The notes: generated from the sequence alone by a model not told the origin. DNA of 64,000 bases from Nannocystis pusilla (GCF_020073745.1 NZ_JAIRAU010000008.1:124001-188000), one strand, 5' to 3'. Shown: positions 33,911 to 43,792, numbered from the stretch's first letter. Numbers and translations are program-made.

Positions 33911-34921
33911 GTGGAAGCTGCGGCCGTGCTCACCAGCGTCAGCGCCACCGAGACCGCACTGCCTCCTTCGGACCTGAGGGTCCCCGGTCCTGCGGACCTG
34001 AAGGCCCCTGCGAGCCCCAAGGGCGCGGCGCCGGCCGCCGGCGTGCAGACCCCACAATCGGGCGCGGCCCGGCCCGCGCCCGCGAGCGCGCGCGCGACGG
34101 CGCAGAAGCCCGCGCCGCTGCCCGAGCCGATGTGGCGCTCGGCCGACGGTCGCGCGCGCCTCTTCAAGGGCGACTGCCTCGAGATCTTGGAGCGCGTCCC
34201 GGCGGAGTCGGTCGACGTGATCTTCGCCGATCCTCCTTACTTCCTGTCGAACGGCGGCACCACCTGCCGCGCCGGCAAGCGGACCAGCGTCGACAAGGGC
34301 ACGTGGGACAAGTCCAACGGCGTCGAGGAGAACCACGCCTTCAATCACAGGTGGCTGTCGGCCTGTCAGCGCGCGCTCAAGCCCAACGGCACGATGTGGG
34401 TCTCGGGCACCGGCCACGTGATCTACTCGGTCGGCTACGCGATGCAGCAGCTCGGCTTCAAGATGCTCAACGAGATCGTGTGGGAGAAGCCGAACCCGCC
34501 GCCGAACCTGTCGTGCCGCTACTTCACGCACGCGACCGAGACGCTGCTGTGGGCGGCCAAGAGCCGCAAGAGCCGGCACGTCTTCAACTACGACCGCATG
34601 CGCGAGATGAACGACGGCAAGCAGATGAAGACGGTGTGGCGGCTGACCGCGCCCGGCAAGCAGGAGAAGCTGCTCGGCCGCCACCCGACGCAGAAGCCGC
34701 TCGCGCTGCTCGAGCGCCTGCTGCTCGCCTCGTGCCCCGAGAACAGCCTGGTGCTCGACCCCTTCAACGGCTCCGGCACCACCGGCGTGGCCGCGGTCAC
34801 GCTCGGCCACAGCTACATGGGGATCGACCTCGAGCAGGAGTACCTCGACCTCACCCAGGCCCGCCTGCTCGACGCCGTCCCGACGCTGCGCGAGCGGCCT
34901 GCGCTGCAAGTGGTGCGCTGA
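33911..34921 (+). CDS. Orphan DNA methyltransferase, DpnA-like (beta class)
   Basis: A SAM-dependent DNA amino-methyltransferase of 336 residues from the GTG at 33,911; the conserved core begins near the ATG at 34,130, and the start is uncertain. Motif IV (DPPYFLSNGG, from residue 107) comes before motif I (DPFNGSGTTG, from residue 283), the beta-class order. A HPTQKPLALLERLL block precedes motif I. The closest named relatives are DpnA/MboII-type adenine methylases. No restriction gene is adjacent, so it is an orphan that may have a regulatory or epigenetic role. The Pro/Ala-rich N-terminus is of doubtful coding status. Confidence 0.85.
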   Translation: MEAAAVLTSVSATETALPPSDLRVPGPADLKAPASPKGAAPAAGVQTPQSGAARPAPASARATAQKPAPLPEPMWRSADGRARLFKGDCLEILERVPAESVDVIFADPPYFLSNGGTTCRAGKRTSVDKGTWDKSNGVEENHAFNHRWLSACQRALKPNGTMWVSGTGHVIYSVGYAMQQLGFKMLNEIVWEKPNPPPNLSCRYFTHATETLLWAAKSRKSRHVFNYDRMREMNDGKQMKTVWRLTAPGKQEKLLGRHPTQKPLALLERLLLASCPENSLVLDPFNGSGTTGVAAVTLGHSYMGIDLEQEYLDLTQARLLDAVPTLRERPALQVVR

Positions 34922-35053
34922 ACCCTGCCGGTGGCGCGGGAGGTTCGTCTCCCTCGCGACGGGCCGCACAAAGACCTGCGAGCGCCGCGGGAGGTCCGCC
35001 TCTCCGCCGCGCTCGCACGTCGTTCGCCCCTGGCTGTCGCGCGCCGGGCGACC

Positions 35054-35067
35054 TGTCCTTCAGGACA
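35054..35067. repeat. Dispersed palindrome TGTCC-TTCA-GGACA between convergent genes
   Basis: A perfect inverted repeat four bases from the 3' end of frr, between frr and the convergent methyltransferase gene. It may act as a stem-loop at the transcript end, but there is no T-run. Confidence 0.65.
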
Positions 35068-35071
35068 TTCG

Positions 35072-35626
35072 TCAGACCTCGGTGATCTCGGCCTCTTTCT
35101 TGGCCAGGATCTCCTCGACTTGCTTGACGAACTTGTCGTGCATCTCCTGCACCTTCTCGAGCGCCTTCTTGAGCTCGTCCTCGGTGATCTCGCGGCCCTT
35201 CTCGGCCTCCTTGAGGTACTCGTTGGCCTCGCGGCGCGACTGCCGGATCGCCACCTTGGCCTCCTCGCCGAGGTCCTTGACCTGCTTGACCAGGGCCTTG
35301 CGGCGGTCGCCGGTGAGCGGCGGGATCGCCAGGCGGATCACCACGCCGTCGCTCTGCGGGTTGATGCCGAGGTTGGCGGCGTTGATGGCGCGCTCGATCG
35401 GGCCGACCATGTTGCGGTCCCACGGCTTGACGACGAGCAGGCGGGCGTCGCCGATCGAGACGGTGGCGCACTGGTTGAGCGGCATCAGCGTGCCGTAGTT
35501 CTCGACGCGGATCTCGTCGAGCATCGCCGGGTTGGCCCGGCCGGCGCGGACCTTGGAGACCGCCTTGCGCAGGTGGTCGAGGGCCTTGTCCATACCGTCT
35601 TGGGCGAGTTCGAGTGCCTCGTTCAT
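35072..35626 (-). CDS. frr: Ribosome recycling factor
   Basis: A 184-residue protein of normal length for RRF, which together with EF-G splits the post-termination ribosome. Signatures are KVRAGRANPAMLDEIRVENYG, SIGDARLLVVKPWD, IRLAIPPLTGDRRK and the helical C-terminus ending in a coiled coil. It is the last gene of the conserved rpsB-tsf-pyrH-frr group, 52 bases after pyrH. Confidence 0.97.
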   Translation of the reverse strand: MNEALELAQDGMDKALDHLRKAVSKVRAGRANPAMLDEIRVENYGTLMPLNQCATVSIGDARLLVVKPWDRNMVGPIERAINAANLGINPQSDGVVIRLAIPPLTGDRRKALVKQVKDLGEEAKVAIRQSRREANEYLKEAEKGREITEDELKKALEKVQEMHDKFVKQVEEILAKKEAEITEV

Positions 35627-35678
35627 CGTCGTGCTCCGTCGTGCTCAGTGGATCGTGTGGTTCGAGTTCGCGCGCGGG

Positions 35679-36401
35679 CTACTCCGCGCAGACCAGCGTG
35701 CCGAGCTCCTCGCCGCAGACCACGCGGCGGATATTGTCCCGCCCCAGCATGTTGAACACAAGGATGGGCAGGCTGTTCTCCTTGCACAGGGAGATGGCGG
35801 TGCTGTCCATGACGTTCAGCCCGCGGGCCAGCACGTCGAGGTAGGTCAGGCGGGCGTAGCGGACCGCGTCCTTGTGCTTGTGCGGGTCCTTGTCGTAGAC
35901 CCCGTCGACCTTGGTCGCCTTCATCAGGACGTCGGCGTGGACCTCCATCGCCCGCAGGGCGGCCGCCGTGTCGGTGGTGAAGTAGGGGTTGCCGGTCCCG
36001 GCGGCGAAGATCACCACGCGACCCTTCTCGAGGTGCCGGGTCGCGCGCCGGCGGATGTACGGCTCGGCGACCTCCTTCATCTCGATCGCCGACATCACCC
36101 GCGTGTACACCCCGCGCTGCTCGAGCGCGTCCTGCAGCGCCAGCGAGTTCATCACCGTGGCCAGCATGCCCATGTAGTCGGCGCTGGCCCGGTCCATGCC
36201 GGAGGCCGCGGCCGACAGCCCGCGGAAGATGTTGCCGCCGCCGATGACCAGGGCGACCTCGACGCCGAGCCCGACGACGTCCTTGACCTCCTCGGAGATC
36301 GTGCGCAGCACCTCGGCGTCGACGCCGTAGCCCTGCGAGCCCTGCAGGGCCTCGCCGGACAGCTTCAGCAGGATCCTCTTGTAGCGGGGGGCAGCTGCCA
36401 T
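35679..36401 (-). CDS. pyrH: UMP kinase
   Basis: A 240-residue amino-acid-kinase-fold enzyme that phosphorylates UMP with ATP in pyrimidine nucleotide synthesis. It shows [56 protein letters not shown] and [10 protein letters not shown], all diagnostic. The start at 36,401 has GGAGAGA upstream and gives standard length. A strong terminator-like hairpin separates it from tsf, so it probably has its own promoter in the 36,402-36,461 interval. Confidence 0.97.
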   Translation of the reverse strand: MAAAPRYKRILLKLSGEALQGSQGYGVDAEVLRTISEEVKDVVGLGVEVALVIGGGNIFRGLSAAASGMDRASADYMGMLATVMNSLALQDALEQRGVYTRVMSAIEMKEVAEPYIRRRATRHLEKGRVVIFAAGTGNPYFTTDTAAALRAMEVHADVLMKATKVDGVYDKDPHKHKDAVRYARLTYLDVLARGLNVMDSTAISLCKENSLPILVFNMLGRDNIRRVVCGEELGTLVCAE

Positions 36402-36461
36402 GCGGACCGTCTCTCCGGCCCGAGCGGCCGGCGCAAGAAATTCACCTGTCAGGACGCACAA

Positions 36462-36494
36462 AGCGAGAGAGCGGGGGTCGCCCGCTCTCTCGCT
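36462..36494 (-). terminator. Strong terminator between tsf and pyrH
   Basis: Two 14-base arms (AGCGAGAGAGCGGG at 36,462-36,475 and its exact complement at 36,481-36,494) enclose a five-base loop. On the minus strand the stem is followed by TTTGTGCG. It lies six bases after the tsf stop. A terminator or attenuator at this place would uncouple rpsB-tsf from pyrH-frr. Confidence 0.75.
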
Positions 36495-36500
36495 CGCGTG

Positions 36501-37154
<654 letters not shown>

Positions 37155-37157
37155 GTC

Positions 37158-38069
37158 TCAGTCCTCTTTGGTGCTGGACTCTTCGTCGGGGGTGGCGGCG
37201 GCCTCGGGGGCCGGCAGCTGGGTGCGGCGCGAGACGACCTCGACGCGGGGGCCGTCGCCGCCGGTGGTCACGCGGATCGTCTCGGGGACGTTGTGACCCT
37301 CGGGCTCGTTGACCGCGCGCGACTTGCCGAGGCGCGCGCCCTCGAGGCAGGCGTCGGCGATCTTGCTGCAGAACAGCTTGATCGCGCGGATGGCGTCGTC
37401 GTTGCCGGGGATGACGTGCTGGATGAGGCGCGGGTCGGCGTTGGTGTCGGCGACCGCGACCACCGGGATGCCGAGGCGGTTGGCCTCGACCACGGCGATG
37501 TGCTCCTTGACCGGGTCGATCACGAACACCGCGCCCGGCAGCTTCGGCATGTCCTTGATGCCGCCGAGGTTGCGCTCGAGCTTGCCGCGCTTGCGCTCGA
37601 ACATGAGCGCTTCCTTCTTGGTGATCGCCTCGTACGTGCCGTCCTGGCTCATGCGCTCGATGTTCCGCAGCTTGTCGACCGACTGGCGCACCGTCGTCCA
37701 GTTGGTCAGCGTACCGCCGAGCCAGCGGCTGCACACGAAGAACTGGTTGGCGCGCGCGGCCTCCTGGACCATCACGTCCGAGGCCTGCTTCTTGGTGCCG
37801 ACGAACAGCACCGGCTTGCCCTCGGCGGCGATGCTGCGGATGAACGCGTAGGCGCGGCGGAACATCACCGCGGTCTGCTGCAGGTCGATGATGTGGATGC
37901 CGTTGCGGGCCCCGTAGATGTAGGGGCGCATCCGCGGGTTCCAGCGCTCGGTGCGGTGACCGAAGTGCACGCCCGCCTCGAGCAGCTGGCGCACGGTGAT
38001 GATCCGCTGGCCGTCCGACATGTCGAGCGACTGCTGCAGGTCGCCCTGGGAGATATCTTGAGTGCTCAT
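37158..38069 (-). CDS. rpsB: Ribosomal protein uS2
   Basis: A 303-residue uS2 with a typical core: [52 protein letters not shown], and [26 protein letters not shown]. The N-terminal 15 and C-terminal 40 residues (Thr/Pro/Glu-rich) are extra to the family. The start at 38,069 has AGGAAAG upstream. It heads the rpsB-tsf pair. Confidence 0.97.
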   Translation of the reverse strand: MSTQDISQGDLQQSLDMSDGQRIITVRQLLEAGVHFGHRTERWNPRMRPYIYGARNGIHIIDLQQTAVMFRRAYAFIRSIAAEGKPVLFVGTKKQASDVMVQEAARANQFFVCSRWLGGTLTNWTTVRQSVDKLRNIERMSQDGTYEAITKKEALMFERKRGKLERNLGGIKDMPKLPGAVFVIDPVKEHIAVVEANRLGIPVVAVADTNADPRLIQHVIPGNDDAIRAIKLFCSKIADACLEGARLGKSRAVNEPEGHNVPETIRVTTGGDGPRVEVVSRRTQLPAPEAAATPDEESSTKED

Positions 38070-38458
38070 CGTTCGTACTTTCCTGGCGTTGGGCCGCTGC
38101 CCCGTTCCGCGAGCCCCGAACACCGCGAACGCGGTGACGCCACGGGGCCCTCCCGAGGCATGTGTGATCGTTGGGCGGGCCGTGTAGCACGCACCCCGGC
38201 CACCCGGCAAGGCGCCGCCCGCACCGCTCACCCGGCGTTCTCACACCCGGACTCGCACCCGGTCCGGCCACCGCAAAGCCCCCCGGGCGGCCCCGGACCT
38301 CGCCCACGCGCGTGAGCCTGCTCGTCTCGCCCCGCGACTCCCGTGCGCACCGGCCCCGGTCCAAGCGTGGCGCGCAGCAGTCCGCAGCTCACGCTGCCGA
38401 CGCGCTCGCTCGCTGCTCTCGGCCCGCCGCGCGCTGATCGCGCAGCATCCACTGTGAT
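38070..38458. other. Divergent intergenic region upstream of rpsB
   Basis: These 389 bases separate rpsB (minus) from a lipoprotein gene (plus). On the minus strand a TGCTACAC sequence (about 38,174-38,181) may be part of the rpsB promoter, leaving a leader of about 100 bases with inverted-repeat potential (GCGAACACCGCGAACGC-like pairs). No gene is supported. Confidence 0.4.
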
Positions 38459-39409
38459 ATGAGCGCCTTGTCGATGTCGCTTCGTCCGCTCCTCGCCCTC
38501 GCGTTCGCTCTCGGCGCCCTCGGCGGTTGCTTCCTCAGCCCCAACGTCCCGCCGTCGTTCCGCTACACCTGCAAGGCGGACTCGGACTGCCGGGTGCTGA
38601 CGTGCCGCGGCGATCTCGTGGCGATCCCCGAGGCCGACGCCGCCGGCCTGCAGCTCGCCGAGAAGTGCGACGACGTGCCCGAGGCCGACAAGAGCAAGTT
38701 CTACGAGGCCCGCCAGACGTGCCTCGACGGCCTGTGCGAGTACCCCTGCGAGCTGACGGCGACCGCCTGCCCGGCCGGCAAGGGCTACAGCCTGTGCTTC
38801 AACGGCACCTGCGCGACCGCCTGCGGCCAGGACGACGAGCGCTTCCCCGACCCCGACGCGACCTGCTCCCAGCCGCAGCACTGCGTCCTGTTCGGCGACG
38901 AGATCGAGCTCGACCCGATCAAGAAGCTGTTCGGCGGCGGCAGCGGCGGCAGCGGCCAGAGCCAGGGCCAGGGCCAGACCGGCCAGTTCAAGGTCGAAGA
39001 TCTGCTCGGCACCGGCGTGTGCGGGATCCGCTGCGACGCCGACGACGCCCGCCCCTGCGCGCCCGGAATGTACTGCGGGGGCGCGATGTGCCTGCCCGAC
39101 TGCGCCAACCCCGAGGCCACCGCCTGCGCCGACGGCTCGACGTGCTTCGCCCCTCCCGGCAGCGACTTCTCGGTCTGCCTGCCGACCTGCGACCCGGCCG
39201 CCGAGATGCCGTGCGGCGAGGGCGAGATCTGCGTGCCGGGCATCAACATCTGCCTGCCGACCTGCCTCGGCGAGGACGCAACGCTCTGCGAAGACGGCCA
39301 GGTGTGCGACGAGACGCTCGGGATCTGCATCCCCGAGGACCTCTCGACCGGCAGCGACACCGACGCCACCACCACCGACAGCGAAACCGGAACGGGAACC
39401 AGCGGATGA
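38459..39409 (+). CDS. Cys-rich lipoprotein
   Basis: A 316-residue lipoprotein with lipobox LGGC (Cys at about 24) and about 34 Cys arranged in repeated CxxDxxC-type modules (CKADSDCRVLTC, CLPTCDPAAEMPCGEGEICVPG, CLPTCLGEDATLCEDGQVC). A Gly/Ser/Gln linker sits near residue 165. It ends in a Thr/Asp tail. Similar Cys-module surface proteins are common in Myxococcota; no activity can be assigned. Its stop overlaps the next start as ATGA. Confidence 0.8.
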   Translation: MSALSMSLRPLLALAFALGALGGCFLSPNVPPSFRYTCKADSDCRVLTCRGDLVAIPEADAAGLQLAEKCDDVPEADKSKFYEARQTCLDGLCEYPCELTATACPAGKGYSLCFNGTCATACGQDDERFPDPDATCSQPQHCVLFGDEIELDPIKKLFGGGSGGSGQSQGQGQTGQFKVEDLLGTGVCGIRCDADDARPCAPGMYCGGAMCLPDCANPEATACADGSTCFAPPGSDFSVCLPTCDPAAEMPCGEGEICVPGINICLPTCLGEDATLCEDGQVCDETLGICIPEDLSTGSDTDATTTDSETGTGTSG

Positions 39410-40122
39410 CCCACCGACCGCTCCACGGCCCCACGGGCCACCACGTCCCCCGCCGCATCCTGGTCGCCGCGCTGGCGCTCACCACCGCCTGCGCCACCAC
39501 CACGGCCGACCTGCCGCAGCCCGACCGCCGGCTGGCCTCGATCGGCAACCTCGGCACGCGCTCGAACTTCGAGATCCGCACGCTCTACGCCGCGCAGGAC
39601 CCGGCCCCGCCGGTGCGCGACCAGTCGACCCGCCGCCGTCGCCCGGTCACGCCGGTGCTGTTCTACCTCGGCGTCACCGTCGCCGCGCTCGCCGGCGGCG
39701 CCGCGATCGCCACCAGCGCCGCGTCGTACGGCCTGCGCCGCAAGCTCGACGACAACTACTTCGAGAACGGCTTCGACTACGACGAGTACAACCGCACCGT
39801 CGACAACGGCAACCGCCTCAGCAAGGCCAGCTGGGGCCTCGGCTTCACCGCCGTCGCCTTCGCCGCGATGGCCCTGATCGCCTACAGCGTCGACTGGTCG
39901 CGCTGCGGCCCGCTCGCGCCCAAGCGCCGCCGCGACACCGCCCCGCGCGGCCGCTGCGAGGAGTTCCACCCCGACCACAAGCCGGCCGACCCGTACGCCG
40001 AGCCGAGCGAGCCCCAGCCCGCCGGCCCCGGCCTCAATCCCGGCCCGGCCCTCGCCCCCGCCGAGGCCCCCGCGGCCGCGCCCGCTCCCGAGGGCCCCGC
40101 GCCCGAGGCACCCGGACGCTAG
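39406..40122 (+). CDS. Lipoprotein-like membrane protein
   Basis: A 238-residue protein coupled to the previous gene by ATGA. The N-terminus ends in a lipobox-like LTTAC (Cys at about 29). Two hydrophobic helices follow (about 81-105 and 147-165), separated by a Tyr/Asp/Asn-rich loop, and the tail is a Pro/Ala-rich disordered stretch. No family is recognised. The pairing with the Cys-rich lipoprotein suggests a joint envelope role. Confidence 0.7.
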   Translation: MTHRPLHGPTGHHVPRRILVAALALTTACATTTADLPQPDRRLASIGNLGTRSNFEIRTLYAAQDPAPPVRDQSTRRRRPVTPVLFYLGVTVAALAGGAAIATSAASYGLRRKLDDNYFENGFDYDEYNRTVDNGNRLSKASWGLGFTAVAFAAMALIAYSVDWSRCGPLAPKRRRDTAPRGRCEEFHPDHKPADPYAEPSEPQPAGPGLNPGPALAPAEAPAAAPAPEGPAPEAPGR

Positions 40123-40131
40123 CCCCCGCGG

Positions 40132-40605
40132 CCATGTCCTCCGAGCCACCTGGCCTCCGGGACATGCGCGCACCGCCCGGCCCCGCCAGCCCGCTCGCGC
40201 CCGGCAAGGGTGTCTCCTCGGACATGTCCTCCGAGCCATCCGGCCCCCGGGGCACCGGCACGGATGCACCTTCGGGCATGTCCTCCGCGTCATCCGGCCT
40301 CCGGAACCCCGACGCTCCGCTCGGACCCGCCCCGCCCGCGTCCGGCACGGACGTTCTCTCGGACATGTCCTCCGAGCCATCCAACCTCCGCAACCCGCAC
40401 GCACCGCCGTCCGGGTCGGGCACGGCTGCCCCTTCGGACATGTCCTCTGAGCCGCCCGACCCACGGGACAGCGGCTTGCTCGCGCCCGTCCCGCCCGCGT
40501 CCGGCACGGACGTTCTCTCGGACATGTCCTCCGAGCCGTCCGGTCTCCGGAGCCCCGACGCTCCGCCCGGGCCCGCGCCCTCGCCTGCCCCTTCAGACAT
40601 GTCCC
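40132..40605. repeat. Degenerate tandem array built on GGACATGTCC palindromes
   Basis: Seven ATGTCC (six of them GGACATGTCC, CAGACATGTCC or close variants) recur at irregular 60-160 base steps, each followed by a TCCGAGCC[AG]TCCGGCC-like segment. The array fills the space between two genes and is open in one frame, giving DMSSEPSGLR...APPASGTDVLS peptide repeats. It looks like a local expansion of the dispersed palindrome family. Confidence 0.7.
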
Positions 40606-42560
40606 ACGAGCTGCCGCTCCGCCCCACGCCAGCCGCGCCCGACGTCCTCGGCGGCCTGTCGCCGCGCCTCGCCCTGCTCGGCGTGCTCGCGCTGATCGCC
40701 CTCGTCCACCTGCCGCTGCTCGGGTTCCAGTTCGTCTACGACGACGGCTGGACTCTGGTCGCCAACGGCTTCTTGCGCGCCCCGGGCGACCTCGCGCTGC
40801 TGTTCTCGCCCGAGGCGCTGGCCCGCCACGTGCCCGACGCCTTCCGCCCGGGCCTCGTCGTGTTCGACCTGCTGACCTACCAGCTGCTGGGCCTGTCCTC
40901 CCCGCTGCACCACGCCCTCTCGATCGCCCTGCACCTGGGCGTGTGCGCCGTCCTCGCCCGGTGGCTGCGCGTCCTCGGGGCCCCTCTCGACCTGGCTCTC
41001 GGGACAGCCGCGCTGTTCGGCCTGCTGGCCCTCCACGCCGAGGCGGTCGCCGTCGTCTCGTACCGCGAGGACCTGCTGGCCGCCCTGCTCGGCCTGGCCG
41101 CCGCCCTCGCCGCCTCGCGCGGCCGCTGGCTCGGCGCCGCGCTCCTGTCCCTCGGGGCATGTGCCATGAAGCTCAGCGCCGGCGCGATCCCGGCGCTGTG
41201 GCTGCTCGCCGAGGGCCTCTCGCCGTGGCGCCCGCGCCCGCCGGCCGCCCGCCTCGCCCGCGGCGCCCTCGCGCTCGCCCTCGGCGTCGCGGCCGTCCTC
41301 GTCTACACTGTCGCCCTCTACGGCGCCCTCGACCCCTACGGCGCCGACAACCTGCGCGTCTACAGCCACCGCGTCGGCCTCGGCCCGGTCCTCGCCGCCT
41401 CCCTGCCGATCCACCTGAGCTACCTGCAGCAGATGCTGGTCCCCTGGGGCCTCTCGCCCGAGTACACCGACCACGGCGCCGCCTTCACCGACCCGGCCAC
41501 CCTGCTCGCCGGCGCCGCCCTGCTCGCGCTCGCCGGCTACGGCCTCGCCTGCGCCCGCCGGCGCCCGCTCGTCGCCCTGGCGATCCTCGGCGCCTTCGCC
41601 CTCGCGCTGCCGACCAGCAACCTGTTCCCGATGCCCAACATGCGGGCCGACCGCTTCATGTACCTGCCGAGCGTCCCCGTCTGCCTCGGCCTGGTCGCGC
41701 TCCTGCTGGCCGCCGGTCGCCGGCTCTCTCGACATGTCCCCGAGGACATGTGGCTCGTCGCCCGCGTCGCCCCGCTGGCCGCCGTCGTCGTCGTCCAGGG
41801 CTCGGTGCGCGTGGCCGCGGCCGCGGTCTACCGCGACAACTCGCACCTGTGGGGCGTCGCCCGCGAGCGGGCCCCCGACTCGGCGCGGGCCCACGCCGCG
41901 CTCGGCGAGCTCGTGGTCCGCAACGTCCCGGCCGACGCGCCGCGGGAGGACAAGGCCCTCGCGTTCGCCCGCGCCGAGGCCCACTGCCGCAACGCCGAGC
42001 GCCACGACCCGCGCTACGAGCTGCCGCAGCTGTGCTTCGCCCGCCTCGCCGCCGCCCGCGAGGACTGGCCCGCCGCCGAGCGCCGCTACCGGACCGCCCT
42101 CGCCGTCAGCCCCGATCGCAACGCCGGGATCTTCGCCGGCCTCGCCGAGGTGAGCCTCGACCTCCCGGCCACGCCCGAGACGACGCGCACGGACCTGGCC
42201 CGCCGCCACCTCGCCGAGGGCCTCGCCAGCTACCCGTACAGCCCCGAGCTGCACGCCACCGCCGGGCGGATCTTCCACCGCCTCGGCGACCCGGAGCAGG
42301 CCCAGGTCCACTATCGCCGCTCCCTCGACCTCGCCCCCGAGCGGCCCGAAGCCCTGCTCGCCAACATCGACCTGCTCCTCGACCTCGGACGTCCGACCGA
42401 CGCGACCCGACTCCTCCTGCAGGAGAAAACCGCCTGGCTCGCCGCCCATCCCGACGATCGGACCGCGCTTGTCGCGCGGCACCGCGATGCCTTGCGGCTG
42501 TTCGAACCTTCCATGATACTCTCAGCCGACCCTGTCGGAGTCCTCGCCCATGAGCCGTAA
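40134..42560 (+). CDS. TMTC-like polytopic membrane protein with TPR tail
   Basis: An 808-residue protein. The core from about residue 170 has ten or so membrane helices with the first-loop motif YDDGWTLVAN and the HAEAVAVVSYREDLLAAL segment typical of TMTC/GT-C-like proteins (TMTC proteins are linked to protein O-mannosylation in animals). The last 240 residues are TPR helices (ARAHAALGEL, PEALLANIDLLLDLG). Residues 1-155 are disordered and come from the palindrome array; a start at the ATG at 40,599 would leave this part untranslated and must be considered. A copy of the palindrome also lies in the coding core at 41,732. Function is inferred from the fold only. Confidence 0.75.
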   Translation: MSSEPPGLRDMRAPPGPASPLAPGKGVSSDMSSEPSGPRGTGTDAPSGMSSASSGLRNPDAPLGPAPPASGTDVLSDMSSEPSNLRNPHAPPSGSGTAAPSDMSSEPPDPRDSGLLAPVPPASGTDVLSDMSSEPSGLRSPDAPPGPAPSPAPSDMSHELPLRPTPAAPDVLGGLSPRLALLGVLALIALVHLPLLGFQFVYDDGWTLVANGFLRAPGDLALLFSPEALARHVPDAFRPGLVVFDLLTYQLLGLSSPLHHALSIALHLGVCAVLARWLRVLGAPLDLALGTAALFGLLALHAEAVAVVSYREDLLAALLGLAAALAASRGRWLGAALLSLGACAMKLSAGAIPALWLLAEGLSPWRPRPPAARLARGALALALGVAAVLVYTVALYGALDPYGADNLRVYSHRVGLGPVLAASLPIHLSYLQQMLVPWGLSPEYTDHGAAFTDPATLLAGAALLALAGYGLACARRRPLVALAILGAFALALPTSNLFPMPNMRADRFMYLPSVPVCLGLVALLLAAGRRLSRHVPEDMWLVARVAPLAAVVVVQGSVRVAAAAVYRDNSHLWGVARERAPDSARAHAALGELVVRNVPADAPREDKALAFARAEAHCRNAERHDPRYELPQLCFARLAAAREDWPAAERRYRTALAVSPDRNAGIFAGLAEVSLDLPATPETTRTDLARRHLAEGLASYPYSPELHATAGRIFHRLGDPEQAQVHYRRSLDLAPERPEALLANIDLLLDLGRPTDATRLLLQEKTAWLAAHPDDRTALVARHRDALRLFEPSMILSADPVGVLAHEP
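41732..41751. repeat. Dispersed palindrome, long-arm copy
   Basis: ACATGTCC and GGACATGT form perfect eight-pair arms around CCGA, inside the TMTC-like gene between two membrane helices. It contains TGTCC-N4-GGACA. Confidence 0.75.
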
Positions 42561-42672
42561 GTTCTTCACCTTCCTGCTCCTCACGGCCCTCATGATCGCC
42601 GCCGGCAGCATGGCCTGTCTTCAGACCGTCGAGCAGTTCGACAAGTCGGACGAGACCGACAGCGCCACCTGA
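42550..42672 (+). CDS. Small lipoprotein
   Basis: A 40-residue open frame, ATG 42,550 to TGA 42,670-42,672, overlapping the TMTC-like stop by 11 bases. The sequence is a basic start, a hydrophobic signal (FFTFLLLTALMIAAGSMAC) with a Cys at about 22 as lipidation site, and a short acidic tail ending TDSAT. The signal-plus-Cys build and the overlap support it. Confidence 0.55.
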   Translation: MSRKFFTFLLLTALMIAAGSMACLQTVEQFDKSDETDSAT

Positions 42673-42871
42673 GCCGCACCGACATCCGCTCGAGCACCTG
42701 GCGCTCGGGACAGGTCGCCCTCCCGCGACCCCCGAGCGTCGAGTCATTTAAAATGGGGCCGCGAGCTGCGCGGCCCGGTCGACGCGCCGCCTCGGCGTCG
42801 CCACCCGCCGCGCGCGCTCAGTGCGAAGGCCCACGGGTCCCGTCATCGCTACGAGCTGAGCTCGCTCTCCG

Positions 42872-43735
42872 TCAGTGCCAGCCGTGGGCCGCGAACAGGC
42901 CCGGGCCCTGCACGGGGATCGGCTCGCGGCGCTGCTCGTCGCGGTGGCAGTGAGCCGCGCAGCCGCACGCGTCGAGACGCATCCCGTGGCGCTCGGCCAG
43001 CCCCTTGAGGCCCTCGACCAGGGCACCGGTCGCCTGCGCCGTCAGGCGCCAGCCGGTGCTCGTGGGGGCCGCGTCGCGGCTCTTCGCGGCCGGCGGCACG
43101 CCGTAGCGGCGCAGCACCGAGGTCATCGTGTCGGCGTCGAGGACCCCGGCCAGCGCCTGGATCCGCGCCGGCGTCAGCCGCCCGGGCACGAAGTGGAGGT
43201 CGTGCAGCTCGGCCGCGGAGATGTGGCGGAGCAGCGGCTCGAAGTCGGGCCCGAACGGCCGGTCGTGCAGGCCCGCCAGCAGCGGCCCCAGGTGCACCGA
43301 GACCGGCACGCCCAGCCGCCGCAGGTACTGCGCCTGGAGCAACAGAGCCGGCGCAGCGTCCGCCTCGGCGCCGAGGAGCGCGCGCTGGATCTCCACCTTC
43401 TGGTGCGCGATCTCGAACGCCACCGACGCCCCGCAGTCCTTGGCCCGCAGGACCAGCGAGCGGGCCAGGGTGGCCGGGCTGCGGACGATCACGCGGCGGC
43501 CGTGGGCCGTCAGCCAGCGGAGGGCCGGCTCGGCCCAGGTCGAGTCCTCACGCCGGGCCAGGCGCAGGGTCACCACCGTGACGCGCTCGCCCCGCGCCTC
43601 GAACTCGCCGAGCAGGCCGGCCAGGGCCAGTTCCGGGTTGGCCGAGGGCACCGGGGCGCCGGCGCGGCTGCCGAGGATCACGTGCAGGCCGGTGCAGGAC
43701 GACAGGACTTGCAGGGTGGTGAATCCGGAACTCAT
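42872..43735 (-). CDS. Radical-SAM-barrel-like protein without the cluster motif
   Basis: A 287-residue protein. Its C-terminal two thirds follow the pattern of Rv2578c/spore-photoproduct-lyase-like radical SAM proteins: a strand VVTLRL, RVIVRSPATLAR, and ALLLQAQYLRRLGVPVSVHLGPLLAGLHDR, followed by AAELHDLHFVPGRL. The CxxxCxxC motif that binds the [4Fe-4S] cluster is absent, both in this frame and just upstream. A Cys cluster occurs instead near the end (CGCAAHCH). It may be a non-catalytic relative or use a different metal site. It is divergent from pcnB. Confidence 0.5.
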   Translation of the reverse strand: MSSGFTTLQVLSSCTGLHVILGSRAGAPVPSANPELALAGLLGEFEARGERVTVVTLRLARREDSTWAEPALRWLTAHGRRVIVRSPATLARSLVLRAKDCGASVAFEIAHQKVEIQRALLGAEADAAPALLLQAQYLRRLGVPVSVHLGPLLAGLHDRPFGPDFEPLLRHISAAELHDLHFVPGRLTPARIQALAGVLDADTMTSVLRRYGVPPAAKSRDAAPTSTGWRLTAQATGALVEGLKGLAERHGMRLDACGCAAHCHRDEQRREPIPVQGPGLFAAHGWH

Positions 43736-43792
43736 GGTCAGCTTGCTCGCCTGTTCAGTAAAGTGCGCCTGGCGAGCAGTGGGGTCAATGCA

